Source: Apostichopus japonicus
Taxonomy: Eukaryota; Echinodermata; Holothuroidea; Aspidochirotida; Stichopodidae
Assembly: GCF_037975245.1 (NCBI RefSeq)
Contig: NC_092574.1
Coordinates: 9,769,713-9,833,712, forward strand
Direction of reading: 5' to 3'
DNA length: 64,000 bases
Under the pieces are notes generated by a model. The model had not been told where the DNA came from. It searched no databases and was given only the letters and a program-made list of their open reading frames with translations. Shown in pieces: positions 1 to 13,699 of this stretch. How positions within the stretch are numbered: the stretch's first letter is position 1; each line of letters begins with the position of its first letter. The position numbers and the translations under genes are program-made.

Positions 1-3
1 TAA

Positions 4-93
<90 letters not shown>
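1..93. repeat. (TA)n microsatellite at window edge
   Basis: Almost uninterrupted TA dinucleotides from the first base to 93; the tract is cut by the window edge, so its true length is unknown. Confidence 0.97.
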
Positions 94-95
<2 letters not shown>

Positions 96-1164
96 TAATA
101 AGTGAGGGCGTGTGGCAATAGTGTTCAAAAATATCTAGAGTCTACTATATTATCAGCCTATCGTAAGAAGCGGCGCTATTCCTTCTTTCTAAAAGTTGTT
201 AAAATAATTGAGAACAGACAGTGATGAATGATAATAGAAAACGTTCATTATTTAATTGAAATATATCAACCTGTTTCTAGTCCTTCATAAACCGATAATA
301 TATCGGCAACGTATCTCTCAATCACCACCAACATCTGCAGAAATGAGACATTGTACAAATGTGACATTGTACAAATCGATTTTAACAATTTATCAAGCTT
401 TAAAATTCACAATAATCAAATAATTCGAAACTTGAGGCGTAAAAATGAAATGTTACTTATCGATTTCACTCGAAACATAAAAGGAATTTGAAATACATAG
501 TCGCATAAACTTCTTACGGTATATTGAGTTTTGAAAGAAAATTTCAAATCCATACTCTGTGTCATGGTTAGCACACAATGAATACGTCTTATTTAAACAC
601 CCTAAACCGTTTTACCTTCCTCACGTGTATTGTATTGACATTAGATTACGTTATAGCAATGTAGCATAACGAATTTTGTGTGGTAATATTACTTGCTAAA
701 AGAAATATTCCAGTGTCGGACAACGTGTTTCGTATATGGGCAATATTTTACACTTATGTTTTAATCGAGGAACACTCCCTTTCATTATATTTACATTAGA
801 TATGTGTTTTTTATATATATTTTTTATAAGATTCGGTTTTTATTTTTGCAAACTGTTGGACCCCCATTGGGTGTGACGTCATCGTGACGTATGATGCTCA
901 ACATCTTTGCATTGTTTTTTGTTTTTGTTTTTTTGTTATTGAAATGTAATACTTTTTGGAATATTTGTTCAGCTGTCAAAATGTTCTCTGAATGTTTCAT
1001 TAAACTGTCATTTACTTTAAGAATTTCTTTTGGCTTTCGATAATAGTGGTTCGTACGCTATAAAGAAAGAAACGAGAAAAAGTTCAGCTCATTTGAGAAG
1101 ATGATGTCACTCACTCTAATGTTGCCAGATACGTTCATCAAATTAATAGTAAAGATAATAATAT
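94..1164. other. Non-genic AT-rich DNA
   Basis: No open frame with coding character and no recognised repeat. A pair of TGACGT motifs, one inside a CRE-like TGACGTCA, lies near 875-895. A short direct repeat of an 'acattgtacaaat' motif sits near 347-377. Confidence 0.6.
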
Positions 1165-1252
1165 AAATTATAATAATAAGAAGAAGGATGATGATGATAA
1201 TGACGACGACGACGACCATGACCATGACCATGACGACGACGACGACGATGAC

Positions 1253-1295
<43 letters not shown>
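1165..1295. repeat. Compound trinucleotide microsatellite (AAT/GAT/GAC)
   Basis: Runs of AAT, GAT and GAC triplets grade into each other, ending in a block of pure GAT. Any frame across it reads as homopolymeric amino acids such as poly-His or poly-Val/Ile, so the two small minus-strand frames here are artefacts. The GAC blocks look like point-mutated GAT blocks that then expanded. Confidence 0.95.
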
Positions 1296-1297
<2 letters not shown>

Positions 1298-2132
1298 AGA
1301 AACATTCTTCGAAGTTAATGTAATAATTCGAAGTGTTAGTACAGAGGAAGATTTGTGACTGATGAAAGACAAACACATACTAAGCATCTCCTGCAAGTCC
1401 TGTATTACTTTTTTGAGGTATTGATAGTTGAAACTTAAATACTTTTGACCAACAGTGAACTTAAATCAAACAGGTCTGATCCAGTCTTTTCTTAGAGAAG
1501 CGAAGTATTTTTCCAACTAAAAATCACCATCATTGAGATGATCGTTATAAAACTGAGCATCCTACGGTAGTAGTATTTCAGTAGCCGCAATAAATGATTG
1601 TATTCAACAGAATATAAACTACTTAGTCTTACGGTTGAATGCCAAAGTTTTCCTGGTTTCAAAATGTATAACTAATGCATTGAACTGTCTCTATAGTAGA
1701 CGAGATGCCAATCCGTGTAAGGAAATGTAACTGAGTTGTGTAATGAAAATAAAGAGCAAATTATACAGGCAGAGTAAACATGTATGCAAGGAGCCATGTG
1801 AACACTATATGTATTAATCTTATTTTATTTAATTTAGTAATATTGAGATGAGGAGTGGATGTTTGATAAACTTTCAGGAAGGTAGGTTGCTGATTAACAA
1901 CCACACAAAGATCAAAATGTTTTGAGTGTTTCCCTATCTGTCCACATTGTTGAATTGACATTGGATTAGTGGACAAGGTTTCAAGTTTACTGTAGGGGAT
2001 GTGAAAGTTATCAGTACCTCAATGACTGTAAACACAACCTAAGTTTGAAGAAGAGAATTTGATGTACATGTCGAAGAAAAAGCATGAAACAAATGTTTCA
2101 GTGTGTACTTATGACGTCACACCTGTTTGATT

Positions 2133-2134
<2 letters not shown>

Positions 2135-2215
<81 letters not shown>
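2135..2215. repeat. (TA)n microsatellite next to a SINE head
   Basis: About 40 uninterrupted TA units, followed within about 55 bp by the tRNA-like sequence at 2270-2343. The same pairing of (TA)n with this SINE family is seen near 8.2-8.6 kb. Confidence 0.97.
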
Positions 2216-2216
<1 letters not shown>

Positions 2217-2255
2217 CCGACAGTGAAATTACGACCTTCCATACCGGTTTCGAAC

Positions 2256-2352
2256 CTCTGGACATACAATCAGCGTCCATAGCCTTGTGGTTAGGGTGTC
2301 CGCGTTACAGAGCGGAAGGCCCGGGTTCGAATCCCGGTGGAGGCTGGAAGTT
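2256..2352 (+). mobile_element. tRNA-derived SINE, family A, plus-strand copy
   Basis: The sequence from 2270 folds as a tRNA-like head: 7-nt acceptor arms GCGTCCA and TGGAGGC (one mismatch), an A-box-like TAGCCTTGTGGTTAGGG, and a T arm CCGGG-TTCGAAT-CCCGG that is a perfect B box. The anticodon arm has an irregular loop, which argues against a working tRNA gene. It shares the 15-nt leader GGACATACAATCAGC and the post-head motif GCTGGAAGTTTTTT with the minus-strand copy at 8.4-8.6 kb. Shared sequence outside the tRNA part is why this is called a SINE and not an isolated tRNA pseudogene. Confidence 0.8.
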
Positions 2353-3490
2353 TTTTCACTGTTCTTGATTTTCCAACTCATTACGATTTTCATTTATAGA
2401 TATTGCTTGAGTATATATAATATTTTCTTGTACAGATAATAAATGTGTATTGACAAATACATTATATGTTGAAGAACAGCTTCCTGGTTAGCCCTATACA
2501 CGTACGTATATAGCAATTCGAGTTAAACCAAACATTCGAAAGAAGACCTTGGAATTTGTTACATACTACACAGTGGGTCTAGTTACGAGGGCATTTTATG
2601 CAGCTTTCTATATCGGTAACACATATTGTCAATTATGCTAATGAATTTTGTGATCTGTTAGCTTCTCGCACGTTTGTGGACGGCACGAGAAAATCATTTC
2701 AAATTTGGAAAATAGACCAGCGTTGGGAATTGGGGAATTCTTCAGAAAACGGCGCCGAAAACTGAACATTCTGTGTTTGAAATGTAACCTTAGAATCTTT
2801 TGGAAGTAACAGAAAACAAAACCACGTGTATCTCATATACTACGCTACTTGTGTTACAAAAAAGGATAAATCAAATGCCAATACAACATTTTTCTTCACA
2901 ATGAAACGACTGATATGTATAGTTCAAACCTCAATAGGCCTACGGTATAGTTTAACCATTCACACATATTTAATGCAATATTGAACTCGTTCCTCGCTTC
3001 TTCAAAAGATGCTTTGCAAAATGAGTTTTCTTTTCTCCTTCTCGAAAAGGTAAAGAAATAAGAAATGGCCTATTGTCATTAAGATATAGTCATACCTTAA
3101 TAGATACGTTGTCTTGTTTCAGATACGAATTAACAGATTCGTCTTGGAGTGTAGGCTACAGAGCCTTTTTTAAGCGCGACCAGATGTCTTTTCGTCAAGG
3201 TTATATCACGCAAAATCCACCTGTAGGCCTCGACTTTCACTCTGCAATAATATAGCTTCGTTGCGAGAACTTTAAATACATTCTACTCCCAATTATACCA
3301 ACTCGATTGCAACCCTTAAAAGGGTATTGACAACACAGTATTATTCTCAGGAAAAACATTAATACCCGCCGCACCCCCCCCCCATCACCCCTCCCCCCCC
3401 TTTTCGTCAACGCCACCGACCCATTATGCTACAAAGCACCCTCCCATTTCCCTTTTCTCTTGTGAAAACAACAATTGTCTGTACTCATAT
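2353..3490. other. Non-genic DNA with polyC tracts at the end
   Basis: No supported gene. The segment 3370-3410 is C-rich and pyrimidine-biased, leading into the hAT-like cluster that starts at 3498. Confidence 0.55.
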
Positions 3491-3497
3491 TAATACA

Positions 3498-4089
3498 GGG
3501 GCGGATGCAGGATTTGTGACAGGGGGGGGGGGGGTCTGACTGGTCCAGCTGCGCCTGAACGTAAGACTATCTAAGCGGAGCGCCACCATCGGTTGGCGCG
3601 GAGCGTACCAGAAAATTTTTGGCTTTACAAACCCCCCAGATGGCCAGAAACGGCACTTTCCGAGTATTCAAAGCTGCATGTACCTAGCCTGAAAATATGG
3701 ATCTCATGTCTGCAATTTTTCAATTGATGAGAAAAAAACAATCTATGAAATATGGTAATACATATCAGATGAGTTGAGATGATACAAAAATCATAATACC
3801 TTTAGCCCCCAATCCCCCTCCCGTTCCGTCACCACTGTTTGATGCAGTCCCGGATCCAGGATTCTGGAAGGGTGAGGGGTTTGGCCTCCAGTGATCCTAG
3901 GGTCTAAGGGGAGTGGGTTTCCCTCTATCCATTGTGAAATTCTTGGATATTTAAGTACAACAGGGAACCCCCTTCAATTTAGCCATACAAAGCACCTCTC
4001 TCTTTTTTTCTCTTTTTTTTTCTCTTTTTTGGGGGGGGCAAGAGCAGGGGGTCCGGACCCCCTGGACCCCCCTCTGGATCCGCGCCTGT
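3498..4089. mobile_element. hAT-like non-autonomous element(s), degenerate
   Basis: The left end reads CAGGGGCGGATGCAGGAT and the right end, inverted, reads CAGGCGCGGATCCAGAG, so the ends form an imperfect terminal inverted repeat of the hAT 'CAGgGGCGgAT' style. Long G and C tracts sit next to both ends. An internal CCCGGATCCAGGATT at 3848 suggests two elements side by side or nested. Flanks (TATTAATA and TAATAATT) do not give a clean 8-bp target duplication. It carries, in reverse, the subterminal module shared with three other elements in this window (3566-3661). Confidence 0.6.
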
Positions 4090-6650
4090 AATAATTTTTA
4101 CGAATCACAAGCTTTTAGCAACATACAATATGTTTTAAGCATATCATCAGAGAAAATATTCTGACCTCTTGCTTTGATGATTTTGTGGTACGTAAGGCAT
4201 CTTTCGCACAGAGATTCAAGTTGCTTGCTCTGTAGCACACATAGTAACACATCCACCAGGAAATGAGCGGTGTGATCTGATGACAGAATTGTTCTACATA
4301 ATAGGCCTATGGCAGGCTATACCAGTATTTATCTGAGTACTCATCACCATAGTGTATAACGACACACAATATCAAATTACGGTGTGAGTAAAACATGACC
4401 AGCTAATTAGTAGTCCGTAATCGCTTAATGAAAGACAAACATTATAGAAATAATAATAATCATATCTGGTTCCACTAGATTCATTCTCATTCTGCGTCCC
4501 AATTGTGCATACGAACTAGTCGATACCTTTTCTGATTGTGTAAAGCAAGTGCTCATTCTTGTTTAAAACCTCCATGGGGTAATTTATGTGCAGATTAGTC
4601 CGGTAGGGTGCTCACGCCTAAGCCATTCGGGAAAACACATAACTAGCGCATGACTAGCGCAAAAGTATGGACAGATTCTTTTTGTTTTTAGTCTTTTGCG
4701 GTAAGATTTGTCTCGCGAGCCGTTCAAGGTCTAACTATTCATATTTCGGGAATAACTTACACATTGTTATAGGTAATTTTACATCAATTGTTTTAAGGAT
4801 AACTTCAGGCGCAATACTAATTTTGATTTGTTGCAGAATATTAAAACACACTGCTATCAAGTCCAGGTTGTATTGATATTCCTCTTTAAACTTTTGAGGA
4901 ATGACTCTTTAATCAGCTGAGGTTCATCAGTTAAAGTGACTGGACTATGCAGTCTAAAACACAGACCATTAAAGCAGTTCCTTGGGTGCTAAACATAGCT
5001 CAATGGTAAAGCATAAGACTTTAATGGCCTCAAATGACATATTTACAACGCCTTAACAATTTGTAAAGGACAGATGGTGTTGAATGTCCTCTGTGGTTTA
5101 CATGAAATTAAAAAAGAACATGTTATTGTAATTTAAAGAAGAATGATTTGACATTAACAATTGACACATCGTCGTCGGCACCATCAAGTTAGCCTTAAAG
5201 AAAATTCCGGAGTATTATCATATTTTTAAAGGAGCATATCTTTGAAAACCAGAAACTTTACAAAAGCTCTAAAGGTTACCTTTCCCTTGGACTATGACAT
5301 ATACAAGTCTAAAATTCTGACTATAGTCATAATTAAATCTCAAAGCAATGCTTTTAGAAGAGCTTCACTATTTACGACAAACTTCAAACCAAAACAGAAG
5401 AGAAATAGTTCAAAAATTAGGTGGAAAACACTATCCGAAATTACTGCTTACATTTAAGTGCTATACTTATATAATAAAGTGTCTAGGATGTTGACGAAAT
5501 TCATCACAAAAGAACTTTTAGAATCACTAATTACTGATTGCTAAAGGTAACGTTCGTTTGGTGAAACATGGTAGACTGTCTAAGAATTTTGTTTTTGTTT
5601 TTTTGTGATCAACAGCAAACCTATTTCGAATACTATACCGTTATCTTCATAGAAAACGCATTAGCTACATGAACTTGAAGTAAGATCACAAACTATATGG
5701 TTACACATCACAAAACACGTAACGAAATGTCAAATTCGTATAGTCTTCTTTTTGTCTACATCAGAACTAGCCTTGCGGATAATTATCCTCACAAAATCGT
5801 AATGACGTTTCAATGCGAACATGATCCATTAGGGAAATGTCACCATTTTACCATTTATTAACAGTATCCTTTATGCATTTAGCTCGACCGTGAATGGGTG
5901 TCGCCTTATGTCACAGAAGTAATAAAACCAGCTCATGTATAAACCAGAAATTGAAGCTAAAAATACATCTCCCTAAAAATCGCGAGTCAAGGTGACTTTT
6001 ATTAAATGAATAACGTTCACTCCTTTTCATATTAACCTAAAGGGCATGCTGTAATCAGGTGTAAAAAAAAGTTCACTGTTATTTTCCCGAGATGGATGAT
6101 ATTTGATGAAACGGTCAAGGCGGGCGAATTTTTTCGTGCGTTATGAGGTATAAATCAAACCGTTCCGTTTCCAAACAAAATAATAACAGTATGTAGGCTA
6201 TATTTTGAGAGGATTTGAAAGTTTTGCTACAAGAGGCCTTGAGATGGGGTTTCTAAACTTAAAAATGTTTCGTTGATGGGCGATGAAGTTGCGAGGTTTG
6301 GAAGTTAAGACATCATGCTAATTCTTGTCAGACAAATATGCATTGAAAGGATGACTTTAGGCGTACTTTTAGGCATAAACATTTTAATATTTTATAGAGC
6401 CATTAATCACAAATTCCAGTTTTTTTGGGGGGAAAGACCTTAAAGATCAGAGGATCATCAGTTAATTTGGATAGAGTGCCGACATTAGAACAAGAACCAA
6501 AAATTATATGGATTAATATCAAAAGACAATTAAAATTTCAAGGAAGATTTTTAATTTCCCTGACAACCATAATCATATCGGAGTTGGCGCGTGCACAATT
6601 CTCATAATATCTGTAGGCAAGCAGCAGAAATCCAAACGTTCAGTCCTTAA
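4090..6650. other. Non-genic DNA, no supported gene
   Basis: Short frames of 60-71 codons occur by chance in AT-rich sequence, with no family motif and no splice or start context. A weak tRNA-like A-box motif near 4990-5025 has no matching B box. Confidence 0.55.
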
Positions 6651-6714
6651 TACAATGGCGTTGACTGTGAGGATGAGGAGGAAGATGAGATTGAAAGTCA
6701 TGGCGATGCTAATG

Positions 6715-7086
<372 letters not shown>

Positions 7087-8192
7087 AAATATTATAGTTT
7101 TCATACGATGAAACGTCTGGTATTGATCTGGCCAATCCAGTACTGAAGTGGCCGTTTTTATAAACTGCAAGCTTTCAACGGACTAGCTGACCGCGCATCC
7201 AATCAAACATTTTTTTTTAAATTTTATAATCGTGGACAGCTTTCTTCACTACCTGCTTCCACGTTAGATGCAATCAAAGATTGTTTCATTTAAGTCGAGC
7301 ACCGAAGTAAATTAGTCTTCGGAGGTTTGCCAATAGGTTGTTCGCCCGTATTTCTCGATAGTTCACACTGCCGGGTACCGTCACGAAAACGTATAAACAC
7401 AATAGGCTTTTGTGAAGATTGCGTGTTCTCATTAAGATATTCTGAAATGTAACGATATACTTGACATTATTTCGTTGTTTGATTAGTTCAAGAGAGATCA
7501 CTAAAGTTATTCCAAATTCTTTATTGTTACCTGTTGTGGGTATAGGATGATGTTAGGCAAATCGCCGAGTGAGACTGTAGCGTTGAAGTTGGTCCTCGTT
7601 CACTTAATTACCAACCATATACTGGTAGGCTATTAATTACTTGCGTGCGAAATTGATTTATGCTGGTCGTATGGTTAACTATCGTGTTATGCATATTATT
7701 CATGCATCACTGTTTAGTATCGTTCTTATGACGCATTTGATGAGTTAAAACAGAGAGAAAAAATGTTAAAAGAAATTAATCAGTCTTGAACCCTTGCCTA
7801 TAGGCTTTGCTGCCGAGATATTAAATGCTGAAAATCTGTAGCAAATTAAACATGATCACAATTATTCTTTTGCTTCTTATTTCATGAACTGACAGTACGA
7901 GACCATAGCCCTTTCTAGCACATAAATATTACTACAATGATATTGCTTTCCAAGGTGGCTATACCAAAGAACTGCCTCACAATTTTGTCTGTATTTATAA
8001 ATAGAAATGTCTATAAGTTGACAGTGCATTAGATCAAATTGGTCTGTACCACCCGGCTACAGTGATTCTGCTGGTGTGAAGGCTTTCTTTATCCGTCAAT
8101 GACAGCACATGACACACGCGTTGGGATTGTATAGAAGTTCACCCCTGATGCTTTGAATCTGACAATGTACACAAAATTACCACATTTTGAGG

Positions 8193-8193
<1 letters not shown>
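7087..8193. other. Non-genic DNA
   Basis: Nothing recognisable as coding or as an RNA gene; small frames have no motif. Confidence 0.55.
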
Positions 8194-8414
<221 letters not shown>

Positions 8415-8597
8415 GTAAAAAAAACTTTCCAGCGTCCATCGGGATTCAACAAAAAGGAGTTTACCCCTGTTCGACCTCGCAAGAGGTCCTACGGGGAAAA
8501 AAAAATCCATCGGGATTCGAAACCGGGCCTCCCGCTTTATATGGGCACACCATAAGCAACTAGGCCATGGATGCTGATTGTATGTCCATTGTATTTT
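8415..8597 (-). mobile_element. tRNA-derived SINE, family A, minus-strand copy with internal duplication
   Basis: On the minus strand the same leader as in the 2.3-kb copy (GGACATACAATCAGC) precedes GCATCCATGGCCTAGTTGC and a B box TTTCGAATCCC. Downstream, the motif 'GAATCCCGATGGA' occurs a second time about 65 bp further on and runs into GCTGGAAAGTTTTTT, so the 3' end of the tRNA-like head has been duplicated around a short insert containing TAGGACCTC...GAGGTCGAAC. The element abuts the (TA)n tract at 8194-8414 on its 3' side. Confidence 0.75.
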
Positions 8598-9555
8598 ATG
8601 AAAAATGAAAGTGAGACAAAGTAGGAATAATATTTATTTTAACAATATAGATGTATTGAAATTTTCGGTCCCTCTGCATGAAACAGAGGTTCTTTTCTCA
8701 AGTATCTTTGCTAATGATTACTTGTTTGTGATTGCGATTTCTTGTTTGTATCCTCTATACCCGTACATTTCATGCTGCCTAGTGGATGAAATATTTATCT
8801 TTGATATAAAGTTATGATTGTCATATGGAAGCTTCGTCTTATTAAATTATTTATTCAATTCTACCGCGGTGCCTCATTTGAAATCATTACTGTTGTCCTT
8901 TGACAATTTCTAAAATGTTTTTTTTTTTTTGTTGTAATACAGGAACCTCCTTGCAATGGCCTAAAGTTATTATTATATTATACTTTCAGCTGGCGAGGAA
9001 ATCATTTGTTTGAATTAACCGACGATAATTTAATCAATTTTTTTAAATGGTTATAATGATTTTTTTTTTTCTTTCTTTGTGTTTGGGGCGACCGCATTTT
9101 TGCTGAGCCATACATAACTTTATATATCAAGAAAAGATTGGTAGATTTGATAAAGTTACGTCATTCGCACAAAACAGTGTTAGGCAGTTTGTTTAGGCCA
9201 GACACGAAATTCAATTATAAAAACAGTTTAGTTGAGCAGTTTGGTAGGCGGTCCCTTTCTCTCTGTAGTTTCCATGCATCTAAAACTGTCTATCGGTTAA
9301 CAAACATTCCATAAATTTACAAAAAAAAATGGTAGTTAAAAGCTTGCAGCAAAATGCAGCTGATGACGTATCAAATAATATAGAACAACACTACTACAAG
9401 ATTAGTGTACTTTGTGTTGCGGCTTGCGTAGACGCCATTTATAACTTCCATAAATGTTACTTCCATGCGGTAATTACTCGATAAGAACTTGTCTATGAAT
9501 GAATTTACCGTTAGATCTTCTATTTCATGGTAGTATAACAGCACACCGAGTGAGG
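8598..9555. other. Non-genic AT-rich DNA
   Basis: Several T-homopolymers (near 8919 and 9060) and no coding signal. Confidence 0.55.
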
Positions 9556-9563
9556 TCATGCAC

Positions 9564-9835
9564 GGGCGCGTAGCCAAGGGGGGGGGGGCGAAGGGGCGAC
9601 CGCCCATCCCCCCTTGAGCATATTTTTTAAATTTATTTAGGATATCGCTAGCAATTTCAAAATAGAAAATGCTTAGATGTATATTACAAGACCTCGGAAG
9701 TGCCATATCCAGCGATCTGGGAGGCATTTTCGGCCAATTTATTTTTGTACGCTTCGCGCCAACGCATGGTCGGAATACGATAGTTTGCCTACAAGCTTCG
9801 CCTCTCCCTTGGCAAATTCCTTTCTACGCGCCTAG
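9564..9835. mobile_element. hAT-type MITE, 272 bp, with 8-bp target duplication
   Basis: Flanked by identical 8-bp copies of TCATGCAC at 9556-9563 and 9836-9843. The ends are short inverted repeats: GGGCGCGTAG at the left and, inverted, CTAGGCGCGTAG at the right. A G-tract followed by a C-tract lies just inside the left end. Positions 9697-9784 hold a diverged copy of the subterminal module found in three other hAT elements in the window. There is no transposase, so it must have been moved by an element elsewhere. Frames over it on both strands are artefacts. Confidence 0.85.
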
Positions 9836-9843
9836 TCATGCAC

Positions 9844-10143
9844 CGCCGTCTCTCTGGTTACCTAAAATACTTAGACTAGCTTCTCAGCCACGGATGTAAA
9901 ATTGTACTTAAATATCTGATCATGGACTAAACACATACCTACTGAGGTCCCGGACAATTTGTTTCAGACTCCAGCTTCCTTCATAAATCTATGCATCTTA
10001 TATTACTATTAATCATTAAATTATTTTTCGATAACCGTCATTGATTGCAGATTGGGTATTTATAGTCCCATTCATCACGAATTTTGTGAGTGCCGATTTT
10101 GTTAACACTGTTCAAAGGGTAAAGAATAGTTATCCATTACATA
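9844..10143. other. 5' flank of the tRNA-Arg gene
   Basis: Non-genic. The last 55 bp or so (from about 10091) recur imperfectly 200 bp downstream, across the tRNA; see the direct-repeat finding. Confidence 0.5.
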
Positions 10144-10216
10144 GCCCCTGTGGCCTAATGGAGAAGGCATCGGTCTCCTAAACCGGGGATTGCGGGTTCG
10201 AGTCCCGTCAGGGGTC
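10144..10216 (+). tRNA. tRNA-Arg (CCT anticodon)
   Basis: The 73 nt fold as a complete cloverleaf: acceptor GCCCCTG pairs fully with CAGGGGT, D stem GCCT/AGGC, anticodon stem TCGGT/ACCGG with one G-T pair, loop CTCCTAA with anticodon CCT at 10177-10179, and T arm GCGGG-TTCGAGT-CCCGT. It closely resembles animal tRNA-Arg(CCT) genes. There is no intron. A TTTT pol III terminator lies 31 nt downstream at 10247-10250, a little further than usual. Intact pairing everywhere separates it from the SINE heads in this window. Confidence 0.93.
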
Positions 10217-10290
10217 TAAGCTCTGGAAATTTGAGTGTCAATTTCCTTTTGCGGGTTCTTCCTGTAAATAAAATAACTTATTGTGTAAAA

Positions 10291-10365
10291 CATCAATTTT
10301 GATAACACTGTTCATAGCGGGAGAGGAATTAACACTACATTATAATTTAGCCCTTGTAGAAACTT
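10291..10365. repeat. Partial duplicate of the tRNA 5' flank
   Basis: The segment TTTTGATAACACTGTTCA starting at 10297 repeats TTTTGTTAACACTGTTCA at 10097, exactly 200 bp away. The similarity runs with changes up to a degenerate 'TTTAGCCCTTGT' that lines up with the start of the tRNA (ATAGCCCCTGT). The rest of a second tRNA is not recognisable. Confidence 0.55.
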
Positions 10366-10616
10366 GTAAATTTGTAAATTAAATGAAGGAACATTTGAAT
10401 AACAAATTTAGGAAAAAAAACACTTATATTTTAAAGTTTCGTCTGTGTCTATCTTCGCCTGTCTTTTTCGAGTCTTGTGACATCCGACAGATACCTTTCC
10501 AAAAACCTGATATGAAAAACGAAATCTTAACGATAAACGTGAGAATTTAACATAATATGAGTTTTCAAAATATTTTTGTCCCGTAGTATATCGCCTCAAA
10601 TTTCTTGCTACAAATT

Positions 10617-10830
<214 letters not shown>

Positions 10831-13120
10831 TACCAAATCTTTTCTCAGTTCAAGGTTTTTTTCATATTAACAGTATTATTTTGTTTTTTGTTTTTTTGCT
10901 TCAGAGACTTTTGCACTTTACATCGATCCTGCAAGTTTGCGTATATATTAAAGCTGTAGGTTGTTATCAAGAATGCGAACACTTCAAAAACTAAAAGTAC
11001 AACCACTTCCTTGCAAACACCCGGGAGTTAAAATTGTTTAAATAAATTTACATTTTTGTTAATGAAATTGTGAAACGATTTTCGAGAAAGCATGATTTAT
11101 ATTATAAGGCGTTAAGTTGCATGACCTTCCTACAGGGTTGACGTCAGAAAGAGTGTTAGTGCGGATTGACGCCCTTGGACAAATTGTTTTACTGTTTTCA
11201 AATGTTTTATTGAGCGAAATGAACACGGTAAAATGTGGAGAAAAGAAGAGAATTGTTCAAGAAGAATTCAAAATTGGAATTCACCTCTTAAAACTATTTC
11301 TTTTTTTTAACGTGAGTCTACCACATTGTTCCGTGTGAGCTGCAGCCAAGTTGCTTTCTGCCAAAACGTGTTTGACAATCATATGACAATGTATTTTTGA
11401 AACAAATATTCGTGTTCAATGTTCTGCGCATGTGTAATGGGATGTAGGCGTGTTCTAGTAAAGGAGAATGTTCACATTTTGAAACAATATGGCATTTTCT
11501 ATAAGATATGTGCATGTTCACATGTATCAGGAATTCTAAATAGGCGGCCGCCGGGCCATATCTGGTTGCGAAAATGAAAAAAACAAAAGTGTCCTCAAAG
11601 ATAAGCGCATGATTGATATTTATTGATCGATATATATAAATGTATGTTTAAAGGCGATATGAATACTTTCCAAACGAAATATAGCCTGTCCATTATCTAG
11701 ACAGATGTGTGACAAATAAAATTAAACACCTTATTGTTGCTTCTAGGCACCATTATAAATGGCTAGACAAATATATGCGAGATGTGTTCAGTTATGGCGT
11801 AAAAATATCGTGTTGTCAAATATCAGCATATCAATTTACATTATGAGATTTAAAAACATTGCTCAACCGCGGACATATCTTTGTGAACTTTATCACATTT
11901 TGACATTTCGTGTGAATAAACAAGGGTGATTTGACATGCGCACTTCCAAGAACCTTCTGTTACGTAATGTTTCTGAGCAGCATGTGTCTATCAAATTTAT
12001 AGACAATATCATTATTATTATACGGTTATTTGACGATGACTTCATCAATACTTCTCAGATTATGGGTATTATTGCCGAGTTGAAATTAAGTTAGTTGAAT
12101 TGATATGAACATAGAAATACAGAGCAGTCTAATTTTTGTAGAAAAGGTGCACTGTACCATTTGATTATGACTGTTGTCGACTTAACGTGTTTTTTTTTAG
12201 TTTTTGTTTTAGTTTCGTTCTAATCCAAACGACTGCACACAATTCTATTATTGACTTTCTCATGTCGCATATTAAGAATATACACAGACATATACGACAC
12301 AGGATACCAAACTTAACACGCATGTTTAAATAAACATTTGAACAATAATCGCAAAGTTTAGAATACAACAAAAACCTTTACGTGTCCTCACGCGATGCAT
12401 AAAACAAACTCACTGAGTTACAATTTGCTGAGAGCAAATACGTATCTATATTTGTAAATTGACGATATCTCGTCAAGCCCATTTTGAACTAATGCCGATT
12501 CTTTCCCCTACTCTTTCATGTAAAAAATCCTACCTTGAATTAAACTATGTAGTTTACTGAATGTGTTTCAGAGATGGATCGCATGCATCTAGGCTCTCAG
12601 AAATGTAAATGCCATTCGCATTAGCTTCAAGGATTTATTTTAAAAGCAGCTCAAATTAGGAGCCAGACCGTAAGTGACATTTCAGTTTTGTTAGCTTTTT
12701 AGATTTTTCACTAAATTTAATAAACCTTGGATTCCGTTTGTAACGCCGAGTGGGGTAATGCAGAGCTAAATTATAATGTGGAAACCTAAAAAAGAAAGAA
12801 AAATTGAAATAAAACATTATAAAATAAATTACCGCGACAAATAAGAATTATGTCTATAGCTTATTGAATTACGTTTTAGCCTATACCTGGCAGGAAAAAT
12901 GAAAAATAACCGAGGCTTGGAATGTTCTTTATTAATAACTTGCAAAGTACGACTTAAATAATGCACAGCATGTTTGAGGTTATAAAGTGTAGATGTCTAT
13001 AGTATAGTACATCCATCTAGTAATGTACATGATCTCATGTAACCTTACCACAACCGATGGAAAACATTAAAGGTAAAGTAAAAGCCCATGCAATCATCAT
13101 CTTTAGCTCACATAATAGAA
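10831..13120. other. Non-genic DNA
   Basis: No supported coding region; the small frames have neither motifs nor splice context. The sequence is AT-rich and single-copy by eye. Confidence 0.5.
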
Positions 13121-13190
13121 AAATGTTTGTGGTTAACAATTCCCCCTAAATATTTAAATGTTTGTGGTGAACAATTCCCCCTAAATATTG
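13121..13190. repeat. Two-copy 35-bp tandem duplication
   Basis: AAATGTTTGTGGTTAACAAT (13121) and AAATGTTTGTGGTGAACAAT (13156) start two adjacent 35-bp copies ending in CCCCCTAAATATT. The pair differs by a single T/G change, so the duplication is recent. Confidence 0.9.
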
Positions 13191-13261
13191 TATGGCAAAT
13201 TGTGCTTGGTTTGGGAAACAACGTGGTTTAACAGATGACAAAAATAACTTTGTTATGTTTT

Positions 13262-13400
13262 ATATTGAACATTTATTTTAGATAATATATATTTTATGTT
13301 AATATATAAATGTATAATATATAGTATAATATAATGTGTATATATAATATATAATATATAAAATGTATAAGATATAAATGTTAATATATATATGTTATGT
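13262..13400. repeat. Degenerate TA-rich low-complexity tract
   Basis: TATAATATATAAT-type sequence without a strict period. Confidence 0.8.
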
Positions 13401-13699
13401 TAAAAACTACTGTTTTCAGCACAAGTAATATTTTGACAGAAAGTATTCTGGCAAAACAGAAAGCCGTGTCTTGTAGAAAAGCTGTGAAATCCTTCGGAAT
13501 AATTTACTATGAAACTCCTGCAAACACACAAAATCGATTGATTCGCAAAGATGAAGCCAATTAATATGGTGACTTAATTAATAGAAATGCACAAGATTAT
13601 GAAAAGAACTTTTTTCTTAAATGATGTCTTAGCTGATAATTGATGAATGAAATTTGGTTGTACCAGAACGTTTTCATTTTAAGATGTCTCGCTCGACTA

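Noticed and set aside
2270-2343. Functional tRNA gene
   Set aside because: The anticodon arm loop is irregular, the acceptor has a mismatch, and a second copy shares non-tRNA flanks, so SINE is the better call.
4990-5030. tRNA-like A box (CATAGCTCAATGGTAAAGCA)
   Set aside because: No B box or cloverleaf follows.
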